Below the pieces are notes generated by a model that did not search any database, was not told the origin of the DNA, and saw nothing but the letters and a program-made list of their open reading frames with translations. 8,171 nt of DNA, from assembly GCA_009776675.1 (NCBI GenBank), contig WRNK01000048.1:1-8171 (forward strand). The letters run 5' to 3'. The DNA comes from Methanimicrococcus sp. (lineage in GTDB: Archaea; Halobacteriota; Methanosarcinia; Methanosarcinales; Methanosarcinaceae). This document shows, in pieces, positions 6,186-8,171 of this stretch. Each line of letters starts with the position of its first letter. The stretch's first letter is position 1. Position numbers and translations under genes: made by a program.

Positions 6186-7378
6186 AAAATGATGGATTCC
6201 GCTGTTTTCTTTTTATATTCAGCTTCCTGTTGTGTTTTTGCATAACTGATAACCGTGTAAGCGCAATAATTATCATCTCCTGTGCACTCAAAAATTTCAA
6301 TACCGGATTCAAGGTTTGTTTGAATCGGGTAAAAATTGCTGCCGGCAGAAATCAGGTGTTCGCCACCTGAAATGAGTCTGTCATCCTTTAAAAGAAAATG
6401 TTCGAAAATACAATAAGAATCAATATATTTTGGATTGGTCACTTTGTGAAGGGAAGCTGTCGGTTCAAATGCCGGATGAAAGGACTCGACCAGCAAAAGA
6501 AGCAAGTTGACGCCGCACGAAAAATAAACACAAATGGGTGTTTGGCTTGGAAAACGTGCATCGATTTCAAGGACTTTCCAGCCTTTTTGGCTTGCAACAG
6601 CTTCAACATCCATCAATCCTTTCAGCGATAAACCCTTTGCCAAACGATAAGCAATGTCTCGATAACTTTCATCATATTGGAGCGGGGTGACTTTGAAACA
6701 ATCATAAACGTCGTCAATGTGAATGTGCGTCTCTTTAACAACAGCGTATTCTCTGCCGTTTCCGACAATTTCAAGAGAAACAACCGGACCCGTTAGATAT
6801 TCTTCAATCAGGTAATCACTTGGAACGGTTTTTAATTCGGCGTCCGTTTCAATGATTTGAGCACCGATGCTGCCGCTTTCTGACGGCGGTTTGACAAAAT
6901 ATGGCGGCTCAATTGGATGATCATCGGGCGTCGGGACATTAATTTTTCGGAAATAATTTTTAGATATTGTTTTGTTGCAGCTGACACGATAAGCATCGAA
7001 ATCAAAAAGAAGCGTACACTGAATTTCTTTTTGGACCGATTCCAAAAAAGCGATTGTTTCTTCGTTTTCATTGGTTGGAATCATATAATCGACTTTTTTT
7101 GAAAGCGTAATAAAACGATCTTTTTCTTTTGTGACATCAAAACAATGAAAGTCGTCACAAATGTTTTTCACAAGAGCGTTGGAATTTTTATCAATCAAAA
7201 TAACATGCATTCCGGCTTTTTTGGCAAGGTATGCCGCTTCTGAGCCTTGAAGTTTTCCGCCGATTAAACAAATACGCTTTCCGGCATAATCGTTTGGAAA
7301 ATCTGAATCAATTGAATGATTGACTAAATCTGAATCAATTGCATGATTGATTGAAGATGCCTTTTTTTCGTCTGTCAT
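6164..7378 (-). CDS. pylC: 3-methylornithine--L-lysine ligase PylC
   Basis: PylC is an ATP-grasp enzyme joining (3R)-3-methyl-D-ornithine (made by PylB) to the epsilon-amine of lysine. PylD uses the product. From the ATG the protein has 404 residues. Landmarks are ICLIGGKLQGSEAAYL (36-51), LFDFDAYRVS (124-133), PPYFVKPPSESGSIGA (158-173, ATP-binding Lys163), YLIEEYLTG (189-197), KGLMDVEA (253-260) and VLEIDARFPSQTP (269-281), all as in Methanosarcina PylC (about 363 residues). The extra length is mostly an N-terminal extension of about 33 residues containing a tandem 9-residue repeat. The ATG at 7378 has AAAGGA 6 bases upstream. A GTG at 7393 would add MKGII but has GGGAG directly abutting it. 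The stop is TGA. The last six sense codons lie inside the 35-bp repeat array. pylB is not upstream; pheA is. Confidence 0.96.
   Translation of the reverse strand: MTDEKKASSINHAIDSDLVNHSIDSDFPNDYAGKRICLIGGKLQGSEAAYLAKKAGMHVILIDKNSNALVKNICDDFHCFDVTKEKDRFITLSKKVDYMIPTNENEETIAFLESVQKEIQCTLLFDFDAYRVSCNKTISKNYFRKINVPTPDDHPIEPPYFVKPPSESGSIGAQIIETDAELKTVPSDYLIEEYLTGPVVSLEIVGNGREYAVVKETHIHIDDVYDCFKVTPLQYDESYRDIAYRLAKGLSLKGLMDVEAVASQKGWKVLEIDARFPSQTPICVYFSCGVNLLLLLVESFHPAFEPTASLHKVTNPKYIDSYCIFEHFLLKDDRLISGGEHLISAGSNFYPIQTNLESGIEIFECTGDDNYCAYTVISYAKTQQEAEYKKKTAESIILNYKKRQ
7298..7351 (-). repeat. 27-bp tandem duplication in the pylC 5' end
   Basis: The segments 7298-7324 and 7325-7351 are identical at 24 of 27 positions. 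They encode two 9-residue units, INHAIDSDL and VNHSIDSDF (PylC residues 10-27). The frame is preserved. The tract lies wholly in the N-terminal extension, before the ATP-grasp fold begins. Confidence 0.9.
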
Positions 7379-7384
7379 AATTAT

Positions 7385-7397
7385 TCCTTTCACTCCC
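7385..7397 (-). promoter_or_regulatory. Ribosome binding region that sets the pylC start
   Basis: The minus strand reads GGGAGTGAAAGGA, then ATAATT, then ATG at 7378. Both GGGAG (7397-7393) and AAAGGA (7390-7385) are usable for the ATG. For the GTG at 7393 the only purine block overlaps the codon, so the ATG is preferred. Confidence 0.6.
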
Positions 7398-7420
7398 TTT
7401 TAATGAACCGATTGATTGCG

Positions 7421-7427
7421 TTTTAAA
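7421..7427 (-). promoter_or_regulatory. Possible TATA box for pylC
   Basis: The minus strand has GCATTTAAAACGC, with TTTAAAA at 7427-7421, about 43 bases before the pylC ATG. It lies in the 106-base gap after pheA and would allow pylC to be transcribed separately. It is a weak match in AT-rich DNA. Confidence 0.3.
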
Positions 7428-7478
7428 TGCATTTCAAACTCTTTTTCTTTTTGGCTTTCGAGCTGTATCCCGTTTCTT

Positions 7479-7496
7479 TCTGCTGATAAAAGCAGA
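7479..7496. other. Short hairpin after pheA
   Basis: TCTGCT (7479-7484) and AGCAGA (7491-7496) form a 6-bp stem with a 6-base loop, 3 bases past the pheA stop on the minus strand. No T-tract follows, so it may be a weak 3'-end or processing structure and not a proven terminator. Confidence 0.3.
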
Positions 7497-7499
7497 TCA

Positions 7500-8171
7500 T
7501 TAAACATCAATCGTATGATAAGATCCTAAGTTTTTGAAGAAACTCGTTTTTCTTTTAATCATCGTAAGCGCATCGGAAACATCGGAAATATTCTCGTATC
7601 CCGAAATTTCAACGAAGAACGCATATTCCCCATGCCTGTTTTTTGTCGGACGCGATAGGATCTTCGTCATATTCAGATCCCATATGGCAAAGATGTCCAA
7701 GATCTTGTAAAGCTCCCCCGGTTTATCCTCTGTTGAGAATACGATGGATGTGCTGCATCCGGTCTTTGGCAACGATGTATCGGCTTTCGTCAGCAAAATG
7801 AACTGGGTTGTATTGTTCTTGTTGTTTTGGATATTTTCATGGATGATCTTAAGACCATAGACTTCGGCAGAATTCTTTGAGCCGATCGCCGCAATGATCT
7901 CTTCACTTCCCGGTTCGCAGCCGGCGGTGATCCTTGCTGCCTCCGCTGTTGAATTGACAATTTCAACAACCGCGCCCGGATAGGATTTGTTTAAAAATTT
8001 TCGGCATTGTGCCAACGCCTGAGGGTGTGACAAGATCTTTGTGATCTTGCTGCCGGCATTCTTTTCGTTGATCATCAGATTTTGCTCAATCGGCATCGTC
8101 AGTTGTTTCAAAATAAAAAGCTTGGAATCAAAAATCAGCGTGTCAATTGTTGTGTTCACTGCTCCTTCGAT
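7500..8171 (-). CDS. pheA: Prephenate dehydratase, partial (5' end outside the window)
   Basis: This enzyme converts prephenate to phenylpyruvate, the committed step to phenylalanine. The visible 223 residues start at IEGAVNTTID, the family NSIEGAVN motif, so the frame continues past the right edge. The in-frame GTG at 8159 is Val in this motif and not a start. Next come the family motif SHPQALAQCRKFL (48-60) and NNTTQF (119-124), matching the catalytic N-x-T-R-F motif with Arg replaced by Gln. A regulatory ACT domain occupies about residues 141-215 (SIVFSTEDKPGELYKIL). Its phenylalanine-binding motifs are altered: GALV reads GELY and ESRP reads LSRP. Roughly the first 75-80 residues are missing. 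The stop is TAA. Codon use seems to favour AAG and ATC more than pylC and pylD do. It is monofunctional, with no chorismate mutase domain after the ACT domain. Confidence 0.93.
   Translation of the reverse strand: MEGAVNTTIDTLIFDSKLFILKQLTMPIEQNLMINEKNAGSKITKILSHPQALAQCRKFLNKSYPGAVVEIVNSTAEAARITAGCEPGSEEIIAAIGSKNSAEVYGLKIIHENIQNNKNNTTQFILLTKADTSLPKTGCSTSIVFSTEDKPGELYKILDIFAIWDLNMTKILSRPTKNRHGEYAFFVEISGYENISDVSDALTMIKRKTSFFKNLGSYHTIDV

Noticed and set aside
6917..7102. Plus-strand ORFs within pylC
   Set aside because: pylC on the opposite strand encodes a clearly recognisable, intact ATP-grasp protein across this interval.
7423..7500. 25-codon minus-strand ORF (MICFYQQKETG...) whose ATG overlaps the pheA stop as TAATG
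   Set aside because: It is short, lysine-rich and without family features, and has no ribosome site of its own. It also spans the post-pheA hairpin and possible pylC promoter. Chance is the better explanation.
8157..8159. GTG as the start of the prephenate dehydratase gene
   Set aside because: The frame stays open to the window edge, and the preceding codons spell IEGA of the conserved NSIEGAVN motif. The GTG is therefore an internal Val codon.

Overview
The window looks like a chromosomal segment of an AT-rich, methylotrophic methanogenic archaeon of the Methanosarcinales. I cannot name the species; a host-associated lineage such as Methanimicrococcus would fit. Three things support this. 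There is a coenzyme F420 biosynthesis gene (cofE). There are two pyrrolysine biosynthesis genes (pylC and pylD), whose products resemble the Methanosarcina proteins as I remember them. The regulatory signals look archaeal: AT-rich TATA-like boxes, oligo-T terminators and patchy Shine-Dalgarno sites. None of the six visible stop codons is TAG, as expected where UAG encodes pyrrolysine.

Layout. Positions 1-442 (minus) hold the 5' part of a Pro/Thr-rich exported protein that runs off the left edge; an in-frame TAA sits where its signal peptide should be. An AT-rich gap follows, then a 59-residue zinc-ribbon protein (728-907, minus). It is divergent from mutS (1093-3954, plus), whose product carries a perfect (Asn-X)x19 insertion. 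A 158-bp spacer holds a predicted stem structure and an 11-bp tandem repeat, and leads to cofE (4113-4916, plus). cofE ends at a T9 tract and converges on the minus-strand group pheA (7500-8171, partial), pylC (6164-7378) and pylD (5123-5920).

How the genes work together. PylC ligates (3R)-3-methyl-D-ornithine to lysine and PylD oxidises the product to pyrrolysine. The usual partners pylB, pylS and pylT are not visible, and pheA (phenylalanine biosynthesis) lies directly upstream of pylC. CofE adds glutamates to coenzyme F420, a methanogenesis cofactor. MutS is a bacterial-type mismatch-repair protein; mutL is not adjacent.

The most unusual feature is a seven-unit, strictly 35-bp tandem array (5941-6185) between pylC and pylD. 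It starts inside the last codons of pylC, and each unit carries a version of those codons (Asn-Tyr-Lys-Lys-Arg and usually a stop). Each unit also holds a GATC-N5-GATC inverted repeat, and most hold a TATA-like box facing pylD. With the repeats in mutS, before cofE, after cofE and in the pylC N-terminus, this makes five independent tandem repeats in about 8 kb. I found no clearly new multi-gene system; the novelty is in the repeat biology and the split pyl cluster.
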